Below are positions 26,316-34,575 of a DNA stretch of 64,000 nt, piece after piece. The notes beneath the pieces were generated by a model. It saw only the letters and a program-made list of their open reading frames with translations, was not told the origin of the DNA and did not search any database. This DNA is from UBA2377 sp964525935 (lineage in GTDB: Bacteria; Verrucomicrobiota; Verrucomicrobiia; Opitutales; Opitutaceae). How positions within the stretch are numbered: position 1 is the first letter of the stretch; each line of letters begins with the position of its first letter. The DNA is taken from positions 124,001-188,000 of the forward strand of contig CAZGJZ010000009.1 in NCBI GenBank assembly GCA_964525935.1. The letters run 5' to 3'. Made by a program: the position numbers and the translations under genes.

Positions 26316-28385
26316 ATGAAAATGCCCTCACTTCGTTCCTGCTTTTTGGCCGCCGCGAGTTTTCTGCTTGGCACCTTGTTGCAAGCCGCGCCCACGCCGC
26401 CGTCCGGTCAGGGCGTAGTCACCTACACGCCGGTGGAGAAGACGGTGCAGGGCAATCAGCCGCTCAACCAGAGCTACCCGCTCGTTATCAAAAGCCCCTC
26501 CAACCTCGTGGCGGGCACGTCGGTCACGATCACGCTCAACAAGAGCATCCTTTCCAAACCTGATAATGTGAGCGACGCGGTGACCCTGAGCCTCCTGAGC
26601 CTCAGCCCGTCCACGCTCACGTTCACCGGTCCCAACCAAGAGCTCACCACGACCGTCGCGGTCAACGTTCCCCTCGGTGATTTCGCCGGCAATTATGCCT
26701 GGCGCATCACGCCCGCGGGTTGGCCGTCCACCCTGTCGATCACCGATATCGGCGCCACGGTTAATGCCCGTGTGAGTGCGCCGCAGTCCACCGACACCAC
26801 GCCGCCGGCGATCGTGTTGCTCAGCCCGGTTAACGGCACGGAATACATTTACCAGCCCGTCTTGGGCCAGCCGGTTAACGTGCCGGTGGATTTCACGGCC
26901 ACGGTCGGCACCGGCGGCCAGCCGATCAGCGGCCTGAGCGCGTTCCTCAACGGCCTGCCGATTGCAGTGACGCCCAGTGGCCTCGGCACGCTCAACGCGA
27001 CTGGCACCGGCGCGCTTTCGCTGGTTATCCCCGGTTCCTACACCGTCCGCGCCACCGCCACGAACAACAACGGCACCAGCGAAGCGAGCGCCGACTTCAC
27101 CGTCGTGCTCACCGCGCCGCCGCCAGTCGTCGCCGCCACGAGCCCGGCGCCCAATGCCGTCTTCACCTACACCGCGGGCGGCACCGGCGTCACGGTCCCC
27201 GTCAGTTTCACCGCGACCAGCCTCTACGGTAACATCACCTCCGCCGCCGCGACGCTCAACGGTGCGCCCATCACGCTCAACCTGAGCGGCGTCAATTCCT
27301 CGCTCGTTGCGACCGGCAGCGCCTCGCTCAACCTCACCACGGCTGGCAGCTACAACTTGGTGTTCACGGCGACCAACGCCTACGGTGCGGCGACTCCGGT
27401 CACCGTGCCTTTCACCGTGCAGGTGGTGGCGGCACCCGAGCCGCCGGCGGTCACGATTCTCACGCCCGCCAACGGCACCGTGTTCACCCGCGTTGCCGGC
27501 TCGGCCGCGACCGTCGTCAACTACACCTTCAAGGGCACCGCCACCTCGGCCACGCCGATCAAGACCGTGAAGGTCACGATCGACGGCGTCACCGTCACGC
27601 CCGCGACCCTCACCGGCCTCAACACCGCCACGGTCACCGGCGGCGGGGCGAAGAGCTACAGCGCGCCCGGCACGCACGTGATCAGCGTGACCGTGACCAA
27701 CGCCGCGGGCAGCGCTTCGACCTCATCGACCTTTGTGGTGAACGAGACCCAGCCCGTCGAAGTCTGCCAGGATCTCACCTGGTTGCCCCCGATCTCCTAC
27801 AACAAGACCGTCGACGGCGGCTACACGATGCCGATCAAGTTCACGTTGAGCTGCCGCTGCAAATTCGTCCGCGACACGACCACGCTCATCGCGATCTACG
27901 AAGTCTACGCCAACGGCACGACTTCGAACCCGGTGATCTATCCCTATGGCTCCAGCACCTCGAACCCGGCGAACTATTTCATCGCGAACAACGCCTACCA
28001 GCTGAACTTCAAGACCTCTACCGGTGTGCACCGCTACCGCATCGAGGTCTATCACCCGCTGACCGCCGATGGCTCCTCGCTGCAATTGCTCGGCTCGAAA
28101 GACCTGCTGACCAAGGCTGCCAGCGACAAGAGCTGCAAGAGTGACAAGTCGGGCAAGGGCAAGAACTGCAAGTCGGGCAAATACTGCAAGTCCGACAAGA
28201 GCGACAAGTCGGATAAGTCCGACAAGAGCGGCAAGTCCGACAAATCCGGCAAGGGCCACAAGTCCGATAAGAGCGACAAATCGGACAAGAGCAGCAAGCA
28301 CGGCAAGTCGGACAAGAGCGACAAATCCGGCAAGAGCGACAAGTCGGACAAATCCGGCAAATCGTCCTCCCGGTATGGCCGGTAA
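26316..28385 (+). CDS. Secreted Ig-like repeat protein with PxKF-like domain and Lys-Ser-Asp tail
   Basis: 689 residues, ATG 26316. The signal peptide covers about 1-25 (CFLAAASFLLGTLLQAA). At least three Ig-like modules of about 110 residues each begin with a PPxxxxxSPxxGxxF pattern (PPAIVLLSPVNGTEYIY, PPVVAATSPAPNAVFTY, PPAVTILTPANGTVFTR). Residues about 480-600 look like a PxKF-type domain (YNKTVDGGYTMPIKFTL) with a Cys pair, CRC. From residue 603 to the end the sequence is a hydrophilic run of KSDKSGK units. It is probably extracellular; the basic-acidic tail may bind polyanionic polysaccharide, nucleic acid or mineral (speculative). Divergently placed from the PEP-CTERM giant. Confidence 0.8.
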   Translation: MKMPSLRSCFLAAASFLLGTLLQAAPTPPSGQGVVTYTPVEKTVQGNQPLNQSYPLVIKSPSNLVAGTSVTITLNKSILSKPDNVSDAVTLSLLSLSPSTLTFTGPNQELTTTVAVNVPLGDFAGNYAWRITPAGWPSTLSITDIGATVNARVSAPQSTDTTPPAIVLLSPVNGTEYIYQPVLGQPVNVPVDFTATVGTGGQPISGLSAFLNGLPIAVTPSGLGTLNATGTGALSLVIPGSYTVRATATNNNGTSEASADFTVVLTAPPPVVAATSPAPNAVFTYTAGGTGVTVPVSFTATSLYGNITSAAATLNGAPITLNLSGVNSSLVATGSASLNLTTAGSYNLVFTATNAYGAATPVTVPFTVQVVAAPEPPAVTILTPANGTVFTRVAGSAATVVNYTFKGTATSATPIKTVKVTIDGVTVTPATLTGLNTATVTGGGAKSYSAPGTHVISVTVTNAAGSASTSSTFVVNETQPVEVCQDLTWLPPISYNKTVDGGYTMPIKFTLSCRCKFVRDTTTLIAIYEVYANGTTSNPVIYPYGSSTSNPANYFIANNAYQLNFKTSTGVHRYRIEVYHPLTADGSSLQLLGSKDLLTKAASDKSCKSDKSGKGKNCKSGKYCKSDKSDKSDKSDKSGKSDKSGKGHKSDKSDKSDKSSKHGKSDKSDKSGKSDKSDKSGKSSSRYGR
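28122..28376 (+). repeat. Coding minisatellite for KSDKSGK tail
   Basis: Trinucleotide-phased run of AAG-TCC-GAC and AAG-AGC-GAC words encoding Lys-Ser-Asp/Gly-Lys repeats for about 85 residues, with a few Cys, His and Tyr inserted near its start. Synonymous codons alternate (AGC, TCC, TCG), which suggests selection for the peptide rather than a fresh DNA slippage product. Confidence 0.85.
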
Positions 28386-28396
28386 TTGGATTCGGC

Positions 28397-28429
28397 CGGC
28401 GGGTTGCCTTCTGAAAGGCATTCCCGCCG
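28397..28429 (+). terminator. Candidate hairpin downstream of the Ig-like gene
   Basis: CGGCGGG (28397-28403) pairs with CCCGCCG (28423-28429), with an inner GCCTT/AAGGC stem. No immediate T tract follows; the first T run is about 40 bp further on. It may be a terminator or an mRNA-stabilising hairpin. Confidence 0.4.
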
Positions 28430-28498
28430 ACGCGTCCGCCGCCGCCGGCACGGCAGTTGGTTGATTTTTAGCCGGCATCTGTTTCTCACCTATCCGCC

Positions 28499-29179
28499 AT
28501 GGCTGCACCGACTTTTCAAAACAGCATCAGCGTGCGGGGCCTGATGAAGACACTCTGGCTCATCGTTGGCGGACTGATTGGCATCCACGTGGTGCTGACC
28601 GTCGTGCATTACCAAGTGATCGAGATTCCCTGGTATGTGCGGCAGATCTTCGATGTGGATGAAGAGGACAGCTTCCCCACGTGGTATTCGGCCGCCGCCC
28701 TGTTGTTGACCGCCGTGGTCCTGTGGGTGAACGCGCGCCGGCAACGCGCGGCCGGCAGTTCGCTCCGGTGGCACTGGCAGGGGCTCGCCGTGGGTTTTCT
28801 CATGCTCTCCATCGACGAAGTCGCGGGCCTGCACGAAACCCTGAACAGCATGATCGAGGGATCATGGGCGGTGCCCGGCGCCGTGTTGGCCGCGTTGATC
28901 GGCGGCGTTTACCTGACGTTCCTGGTGCAGTTGGAGCGCAAGGTGGCGATTCAGTTTGTGATCGGTGGCGTCATTTTTCTCGGAGGCGCCGTCGGCGTGG
29001 AATATTTTACCGAGCCCTATCTGAAAAACGACCAGCTCAACACGCTCGCTTACAATCTTTGGACGGCGGTGGAGGAGGGCATGGAAATGGTCGGCGTGCT
29101 CATTTTTCTGCGCGCCTTGCTGCGCTCGATGAAAGCCGATGCGGCCGTGCAACCGCTGGGGATCGAGTTGAGGGATTGA
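28499..29179 (+). CDS. Polytopic membrane protein, function unknown
   Basis: 226 residues with about six hydrophobic helices: LWLIVGGLIGIHVVLTVV, WYSAAALLLTAVVLWV, LAVGFLMLSIDEVAGLHE, VPGAVLAALIGGVYLTFLV, FVIGGVIFLGGAVGV and a last helix near VGVLIFLRALLRS. Acidic residues placed inside or beside helices (VDEEDSFPTWY, LSIDEVAGLHE, VEEGMEM) suggest a metal-binding or enzymatic membrane site. I do not recognise the family with certainty. The start is ATG 28499, and the gene stands alone. Confidence 0.75.
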   Translation: MAAPTFQNSISVRGLMKTLWLIVGGLIGIHVVLTVVHYQVIEIPWYVRQIFDVDEEDSFPTWYSAAALLLTAVVLWVNARRQRAAGSSLRWHWQGLAVGFLMLSIDEVAGLHETLNSMIEGSWAVPGAVLAALIGGVYLTFLVQLERKVAIQFVIGGVIFLGGAVGVEYFTEPYLKNDQLNTLAYNLWTAVEEGMEMVGVLIFLRALLRSMKADAAVQPLGIELRD

Positions 29180-29453
29180 GCGAGCTGGCGCGGCCTGCGG
29201 GTCGCGGAACCGAAGCATCGCCCGCGTTCGGATTTGGGTCGGCCTTACGCCGTGCGTTAAGAGCCGTGGTGTGGCTCGCGGCCGACAACACCCGCGCTTG
29301 GCCGGTTTATCGGGGCATCGGGGAAATTCCTACTTGAGGGCTAAGACCGGAACCAAGCGCACGGGACTGATACTAGTGCCACATTGAAACCCTCTGCCGC
29401 GGTGCGTGCATCCCGTGCGGACCGTCCGGAGGAAACCTGAATCCCCAACCTCC

Positions 29454-30401
29454 ATGTCCATCACCGACCCGCTACCTTCGTCCTACAACGCCCCCTACGC
29501 TCGCGTGCACGTGTGTCGCTCCGTCAGCTGGGGCGCCATCCTCGCCGGCCTGACCGCCGCCATCGCACTGCAAGTGCTCTTCATGCTCCTCGGCGCCGGC
29601 CTCGGCTTCGCCATCTATTCGCCGCTCACGGACGAGAATCCCGTGGCCGACCTCGGCAAGGGCGCGATCATCATCCAAGGCATCAGCGCCGTGGTTTCGC
29701 TCTGGTTTGGTGGCTGGGTCGCCGGCCGCTTCACCCCCATCGGCGTGCGCCGGGCGGGCTGGCTCCACGGTTTCCTCGTCTGGAGCGGCGCGACAGTCGC
29801 GGGCGTGCTCCTCGTCGCAGGCGGCGCCGGCTGGCTGCTGGGCGATTTGTCGAAGCTCGTCGGTGGCGGACTCTCCGCCGCGGGCAAACCCCTTGCGGCG
29901 ATCACCAGCGAAGCGACCAATCTGGCCAAGGATGCGCTGGCCCAATCCAACAATTCCCTGAGCAGCTTCACCGATGAATCGCTCGGTGGCATGCGCGCTG
30001 GCGCCACGGCGGCGGACAGGGTTCGCGCCAAGCGCGAGATCAGCCTGGCGATCGCCCGGGTGTTCACTCCCGGCGAAGACGCCCTGATGCCCGAAAAGCG
30101 TGCGGCACTCGTGAAGGTGTTGGCGGAACAAACCGCCCTCAGCCAAAGCGAGGCCGATCACCTGGTCCGGGAATGGACGGACTCTTACAACCAACTCCGG
30201 CAGGACTTGGCGGCCGCCAAGGAGAAGGCCGAGATCAAAGCCCGGCAGCTGGCGGATGATGCCGCCGACCGCCTCGCCCTGTTCTGTCTCTGCACGTTCG
30301 TCGCCTTTGCCCTCGGCGCCCTCGCCGGCAGCTGTGGTGGCAGCCATGGCGCCAGATGCGCCACGCGCTGCGAAGACAAGGAAGGCGTCCTGGTCGCTTG
30401 A
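29454..30401 (+). CDS. Membrane protein with long cytoplasmic/periplasmic helical domain
   Basis: 315 residues from ATG 29454 (a GTG at 29406 would add 16). It has an N-terminal soluble stretch, then about four helices (SWGAILAGLTAAIALQVLFM, IIIQGISAVVSLWFGGWV, GWLHGFLVWSGATVAGVLLV). A mostly helical, charged segment of about 140 residues follows (EISLAIARVFTPGEDALMPE to KEKAEIKARQLADDAADR), and one C-terminal helix (LFCLCTFVAFALGALAG). It resembles YtxH/TIGR-type stress-associated membrane proteins in general form only. A 38-residue membrane peptide gene follows 36 bp downstream, probably in the same transcript. Function unknown. The 29180-29453 spacer holds nothing I can identify. Confidence 0.75.
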   Translation: MSITDPLPSSYNAPYARVHVCRSVSWGAILAGLTAAIALQVLFMLLGAGLGFAIYSPLTDENPVADLGKGAIIIQGISAVVSLWFGGWVAGRFTPIGVRRAGWLHGFLVWSGATVAGVLLVAGGAGWLLGDLSKLVGGGLSAAGKPLAAITSEATNLAKDALAQSNNSLSSFTDESLGGMRAGATAADRVRAKREISLAIARVFTPGEDALMPEKRAALVKVLAEQTALSQSEADHLVREWTDSYNQLRQDLAAAKEKAEIKARQLADDAADRLALFCLCTFVAFALGALAGSCGGSHGARCATRCEDKEGVLVA

Positions 30402-30437
30402 ACTGAAACCCAAATCCCAACCTCAACCCATCCTCCC

Positions 30438-30554
30438 ATGCAACTCATCCTCCCCATCGCTGCCGCCGGTTACTCGCTCCTCTATCTGCTTTTCGGCGGC
30501 GGCCTGTTTGGCGCCTTCGTCATCTTCGTCATCGCCAAGCTGCTCGGCAAATAA
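30438..30554 (+). CDS. 38-residue single-helix membrane peptide
   Basis: Short ORF from ATG 30438 to TAA 30552-30554. It consists of almost one membrane helix with Gly-rich middle (LLYLLFGGGLFGAFVIFVIA) and ends KLLGK. It lies 36 bp after the preceding membrane protein gene and directly before a strong terminator, which supports its being a translated last gene of that operon. It is shorter than usual annotation cut-offs. Confidence 0.6.
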   Translation: MQLILPIAAAGYSLLYLLFGGGLFGAFVIFVIAKLLGK

Positions 30555-30578
30555 CCGGGCCGCAGGCTTAGGCCACAG

Positions 30579-30616
30579 CGCGCGATTGCCGGGTAATTCC
30601 GGTGGTCGCGCGTTTT
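30579..30616 (+). terminator. Rho-independent terminator
   Basis: CGCGCGATTGCCGG (30579-30592), loop GTAATT, CCGGTGGTCGCGCG (30599-30612), then TTTT. The 14-bp stem has three wobble pairs. It ends the membrane protein/38-residue peptide operon. Confidence 0.8.
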
Positions 30617-30683
30617 GGGTTTATAAGATTACCGACCGCAGGGAACCCAGAGAAAGGCGGCAGGTTTACTGCGGCCTGATCAA

Positions 30684-31103
30684 TTAATAGGAGCGCTGCT
30701 TGATCCCCCAGCGACCATGCTCGAACGTGACGATCCACAGATTGCGATGACTGCTGGCGACCGATCCATCGGCGCGATTGCGGGTATATTCCACGACCAG
30801 ATGAACCTTACGCGGGCTGACCAGCACGGCATCCTTGCGCTGGTAGCTTGATGAGGTCCAACCCGTGTCCCGATGAAGGGCATCGAAGAACGACGCGGGC
30901 AATTTTCCCGGTTCGTTCCAGACGACCAGCTGCTCACCCGACAAAATGAGGTGGGGAAAGTGCAGCTGTGCGTCCATGCCGGAAAGATCGCGGGCATTGA
31001 ACCGCTCCGTGAACGCTTCCACGCAGCGAATCGCCGCGGCAATCATGGCCGCTTCGTCATTGGCATCGGGAGCAGGCTGGAACAGGGCGTCGGCGTTGGC
31101 CAT
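30684..31103 (-). CDS. NTF2/SnoaL-like fold protein
   Basis: 139 residues, ATG 31103. The N-terminal helices AAMIAAAIRCVEAFTERFNARD then LSGMDAQLHFPHLILSGEQL, followed by beta strands VHLVVEYTRNRADGS and NLWIVTFEHGRWGIKQR, give the alpha+beta cone layout of the NTF2-like superfamily. Members include nuclear-transport-factor-like ligand binders and small isomerases. No catalytic Asp/His pair can be assigned with confidence, so the role is unknown. It lies between a plus-strand terminator and tRNA-Leu. Confidence 0.75.
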   Translation of the reverse strand: MANADALFQPAPDANDEAAMIAAAIRCVEAFTERFNARDLSGMDAQLHFPHLILSGEQLVVWNEPGKLPASFFDALHRDTGWTSSSYQRKDAVLVSPRKVHLVVEYTRNRADGSVASSHRNLWIVTFEHGRWGIKQRSY

Positions 31104-31207
31104 GGGCGGTGGAAATCTCGCGGGTTAATCCGGGATGAGTTGCGGCTGGTCTGGCCCGCCTTCGCCGAGGCTTCGGCGGACAAATTTCTTTCCAAGTTGG
31201 AAAAAAT

Positions 31208-31292
31208 TGGTGCCCGGGGTGGGGGTCGAACCCACAAGACTTGCGTCGGTAGATTTTGAGTCTACTGCGTCTGCCAATTCCGCCACCCGGGC
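31208..31292 (-). tRNA. tRNA-Leu (anticodon CAA)
   Basis: Minus-strand class II tRNA. The acceptor stem GCCCGGG (from 31292) pairs with CCCGGGC, and the D-arm is GGCGGAATTGGCAGACGC. The anticodon stem GTAGA/TCTAC encloses loop CTCAAAA, giving anticodon CAA (reads UUG). A long variable arm (about CGACGCAAGTCTTG) and T-arm GTGGGTTCGACCCCCAC follow. CCA is genomically encoded at 31210-31208. Confidence 0.97.
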
Positions 31293-31360
31293 AGGGCTGC
31301 GTGAGGGACCAAGGTGAAATCTGCGCGGGGCGTTGTAAATCCGAAATTCGGAGAAGGAGG

Positions 31361-31537
31361 GTTGCCCACGGAACACACAGAATACACGGAAGATTATTAT
31401 TCGTGGTCTTAGCCTTGACTGGCAGCGGTGTGCACAAGGGCGGGTCGGAGTCGTCGCCCTGCTTTCCGTGTGATCGGTGTGTTCCGTGGGGAACTCGGGG
31501 TTGATCTCAGTGGCGGCGGACGACACGGAGGTCGTCC
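31361..31537. repeat. CCACGGA repeats, inverted copy and GGACGAC palindrome
   Basis: The 285-bp spacer between tRNA-Leu and the TolC gene holds GCCCACGGAACACACAGAA (31363 on), its inverted counterpart GTGTGTTCCGTGGG ending near 31490, and a hairpin GGACGAC-ACGGAG-GTCGTCC (31518-31537). The hairpin lies 40 bp downstream of the TolC stop and could act as its 3' stem, although it lacks a T tract. Confidence 0.65.
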
Positions 31538-31577
31538 CTCCATTAAGGAGCGGTCACGAGGGCCGACCCTGCGACGA

Positions 31578-33080
31578 TCACTCGATCGTGATGTTGTGCG
31601 TCGCCAGGGTTGTGCCGAGTTCGCGGTCGTAGGTGGCGATGGCGCGGCGTTGGTCGGCGAGTGCGCGGGCGTAGCTGTTTTGCACGCCGGAGAGGATTTC
31701 CTGCTGCTGCAACACGAAGAACGTGGCGCTGGCGCCGGCGCGGAAGCGTTTTTGCTCGGCCTCGAGGGATTGCCGGGCGAGTTCGAGCGCATAGCGGGCG
31801 GCGGCGACGCGTTGCTTCGTGGTCTCGATCTGGCCGGCGGCGGCGGTGATGTTGACGGCGATGTCCTGCTCGAAGCGCACGAGGTCGGCCTCGGTGCGGA
31901 GCATGGTGAACTTGGCGGCGCGGGCGCGACCGCGGCCTTCGCTGAAGGTCAGCGGAAGGCGGACGACGACGCCGGCACTGTAGGCGCGGGCTTCCTCGTC
32001 GCGGACCTGGTTGCGCGCATTGCGGAAATTGGGATCGAGGCCGCTGTGGCCGTAGCTGCCGACGAAATCGACGCGGGGGAGGAGCGCGTTCCTGGCGAAG
32101 GAGTAGTTGGCGCGGTCGATGGCGAGGCCGAGGCGGGCGGCCTGATAATCGGGGCGGCGGTCGTAGGACTGCTTCAGGTCGTTGGCGAGGTCGATGACGG
32201 GATCGGCGGCGGGGGCCAATTCCACGACGGCGAGGTCGGGGCCGGTGGCGGTGAAGGCGGTGTTGCCGATGAGGCGGCGGAGATCGTTCTCGAGGTCACG
32301 GACGTTCTGCGCGGAGAAGAGGATGGCTTCCTCGCGGTTGGCGACGCGGGAGCGGGCCTGGGTGACGTCGGCGTCGGAGATGGAGCCGACGCGATGGCGC
32401 TTTTCGTTTTCGTCGAGGAGCTGGGCGGCGAGGTCGCGCGAGAGGCGGGCGATGCGGAGGTTGTCACGCGCCTGCTGCAGGCCGTTGAAGGTGTAGATGA
32501 CTTCGGTGACGGTATCGATGACGGTCTGGCGGTGCTGCCAGTCGGAGATGCCGCGGCCGGCCTTGGCGACGCGGAGGCCGTTGAGGTTGGCGCCGAAACC
32601 GAAGCCGCGCAGAAGCGGCTGGGTCACGGTGACGCCGCCGAAGGTGGAGTAGTTGTCGGCAAAGGCGTTGAGGGTGCCGCGCTGGTTTTGCGCGGTGGCG
32701 CCGACGCTGTAGGTGAGGCCCCAGGGCGTGAGGCCTTCGAGGGCGAGCGAGTAGTTGTCGCTCTGCGCGAGCGGCCGGGTGGAGGGCGGCGTGAAGATGC
32801 CGGCGCTCTCGGCCTCCTCGTAGCGGCGGTTGAAAACGAGCTCAGGATCGAAGCGGCCGTATTCGGCGAGGACGTTGCCGCGGGCGATCTGCGGGGTGAA
32901 GGCGCTGACCTTGACGCGCTGGTTGTTTTGGAGCGCGAGCTTGATGGCCTCGTCGAGCGTGAGCACGGGGCCAGTGCTCAAGGTTGCAGTCGGTGTGACG
33001 GTGGGTTCTGCGGCAGTAACGGCAGCACAGACGAGGCAGCCGAGGCCGGCGAGGAGGGTTAGTTGGCGGAAGAGGAGCAT
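31578..33080 (-). CDS. TolC-family outer-membrane efflux protein
   Basis: 500 residues from ATG 33080 (longer reading frames upstream are not protein-like). The signal peptide is LLFRQLTLLAGLGCLVCAAVTAAE. Two OEP repeats follow: the first begins LTLDEAIKLALQNNQRVKVS, with FGGVTVTQPLLRGFG; the second contains RPDYQAARLGLAIDRANYSFARNALLP-type sequence with YSAGVVVRLPL. It forms the outer-membrane channel of a tripartite exporter. The last 22 bases of the upstream small gene (33059-33259) overlap its start, implying translational coupling. It is the final gene of the sigma-54-linked operon 34215-31578, and would serve the ADOP permease system encoded 3 kb away. Confidence 0.92.
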   Translation of the reverse strand: MLLFRQLTLLAGLGCLVCAAVTAAEPTVTPTATLSTGPVLTLDEAIKLALQNNQRVKVSAFTPQIARGNVLAEYGRFDPELVFNRRYEEAESAGIFTPPSTRPLAQSDNYSLALEGLTPWGLTYSVGATAQNQRGTLNAFADNYSTFGGVTVTQPLLRGFGFGANLNGLRVAKAGRGISDWQHRQTVIDTVTEVIYTFNGLQQARDNLRIARLSRDLAAQLLDENEKRHRVGSISDADVTQARSRVANREEAILFSAQNVRDLENDLRRLIGNTAFTATGPDLAVVELAPAADPVIDLANDLKQSYDRRPDYQAARLGLAIDRANYSFARNALLPRVDFVGSYGHSGLDPNFRNARNQVRDEEARAYSAGVVVRLPLTFSEGRGRARAAKFTMLRTEADLVRFEQDIAVNITAAAGQIETTKQRVAAARYALELARQSLEAEQKRFRAGASATFFVLQQQEILSGVQNSYARALADQRRAIATYDRELGTTLATHNITIE

Positions 33081-33259
33081 GCGTCGGTGGCGGGCGTGGC
33101 GGGGGCGGCTTCGTCTGGGTGGGCGGACTCCTTGGCGGCGCGGGAGTCGGAAGAAGTGGGGGCGGAGTCGGCGGGGTCGTTGCCGGCGGGAGCGGACGCG
33201 AGGCCGCCGAGGAAGAGGGCGAAGAGCGCGGCGACGAGCGGGTAGCGGAGGATGGACAT
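33059..33259 (-). CDS. Small exported protein overlapping the TolC start
   Basis: 66 residues, ATG 33259. An N-terminal signal or anchor (YPLVAALFALFLGGLASAPA) is followed by an Ala/Pro/Ser/Asp-rich hydrophilic tail ending DACSSSAN. It starts five bases after the ATPase stop (33265) and overlaps the TolC gene by 22 bp, so it is probably translated as part of the operon. No family is recognised; a periplasmic accessory of the exporter is plausible. Confidence 0.6.
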   Translation of the reverse strand: MSILRYPLVAALFALFLGGLASAPAGNDPADSAPTSSDSRAAKESAHPDEAAPATPATDACSSSAN

Positions 33260-33264
33260 GGCGG

Positions 33265-33930
<666 letters not shown>

Positions 33931-34002
33931 GCGTGGCGAAGGACTGAAGGAAGAAGGGTGAAGGAAGAGAGAAGCAGTGAACGAGGTGCGCGGGCGGCGG
34001 GC

Positions 34003-34215
34003 TCACATGAGGAGCGAGGCGGGCGCCGTGCGCGCGGGAGCGGGGGTGCGTTTGGGCACGGCGGCTTCCGGGTTGGCGCGGGTGGCAGGGGCGGTGGTGG
34101 GTTTGAGGGCGGGAGCAGCGGCGCAGGCGGAGGGCGAATCGGAGGCTTTGAGACACGCGAGCACCGGGGAGACGGTGGCGAAGGCGAGGAGCACGGCGGC
34201 GAGGAGGGTTTTCAT
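34003..34215 (-). CDS. Small secreted or lipoprotein, first gene of the TolC operon
   Basis: 70 residues, ATG 34215. The N-terminus MKTLLAAVLLAFATVSPVLAC is a good signal peptide, and Cys21 in a VLAC context could be lipidated. The remainder is Ala/Pro-rich (ALKPTTAPATRANPEAA) and resembles a flexible periplasmic linker peptide. The gene is 32 bp below the predicted transcription start of the sigma-54 promoter at 34273-34257, and 72 bp ahead of the ATPase gene. Real translation is likely from its signal peptide and position, but there is no recognisable family. Confidence 0.6.
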   Translation of the reverse strand: MKTLLAAVLLAFATVSPVLACLKASDSPSACAAAPALKPTTAPATRANPEAAVPKRTPAPARTAPASLLM

Positions 34216-34256
34216 CGGGGATTTTGGCGCAACGATGGGAGGTGGCGGGCTTTACT

Positions 34257-34273
34257 TTGCAAGGGGCATGCCA
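34257..34273 (-). promoter_or_regulatory. Sigma-54 (RpoN) promoter of the TolC operon
   Basis: Minus strand TGGCATGCCCCTTGCA: the -24 GG at 34272-34271 and -12 GC at 34260-34259 are separated by exactly ten bases, and only one base of TGGCACG-N4-TTGCA differs. The predicted start is near 34247. Confidence 0.8.
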
Positions 34274-34370
34274 AGGGGGAATGGCTTCTGTAAGACGATG
34301 GAAAACAAGGGTTAAAAATTATAGGAGCTTGCGCTGAACCTGGGGTTTGTCCGGCGATGGAACGCGGGCG

Positions 34371-34384
34371 TCCCAAAAGCGGGA
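34371..34384. promoter_or_regulatory. Candidate enhancer (UAS) for the NtrC-type activator
   Basis: TCCCAAAAGCGGGA, arms TCCC and GGGA. It is 98 bp upstream of the -24 element at 34273 and differs at one base from the site at 52577-52590. Related to 48751-48764. Confidence 0.65.
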
Positions 34385-34414
34385 TTTGGGAGAGGCGCAA
34401 GGCTTGGAGAAAGG

Positions 34415-34490
34415 GAATGTGGAAATCAGGAAAGGAGGAAAATACCGGCTGAGCTGAGGTTCGTTTCCTGCCTTCCTGATTTCCACATTC
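34415..34490. repeat. 18-bp perfect inverted repeat
   Basis: GAATGTGGAAATCAGGAA (34415-34432) and its exact inverse TTCCTGATTTCCACATTC (34473-34490) flank a 40-bp loop in the spacer between the sigma-54 enhancer and the terminator of the next gene. It may be a mobile intergenic repeat or a large hairpin. No coding capacity. Confidence 0.75.
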
Positions 34491-34519
34491 GGTTTGGGCG
34501 GGCCTTGGTCTGGGGGCAC

Positions 34520-34550
34520 GAAAAAGGGCGGGTCGATTAAGACCCGCCCT
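34520..34550 (-). terminator. Rho-independent terminator
   Basis: On the minus strand AGGGCGGGTC, loop TTAATC, GACCCGCCCT form a perfect 10-bp stem followed by TTTTTC. It terminates the gene at 34576-35799 and separates it from the TolC operon. Confidence 0.9.
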
Positions 34551-34575
34551 GGTGAGATTTGGTGACGCGTGGGGC

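Noticed and set aside
26364..26382. TGGCACCTTGTTGCA sigma-54-like word
   Set aside because: GG to GC spacing is nine, not ten, and it lies inside the signal-peptide coding region of the Ig-like gene.
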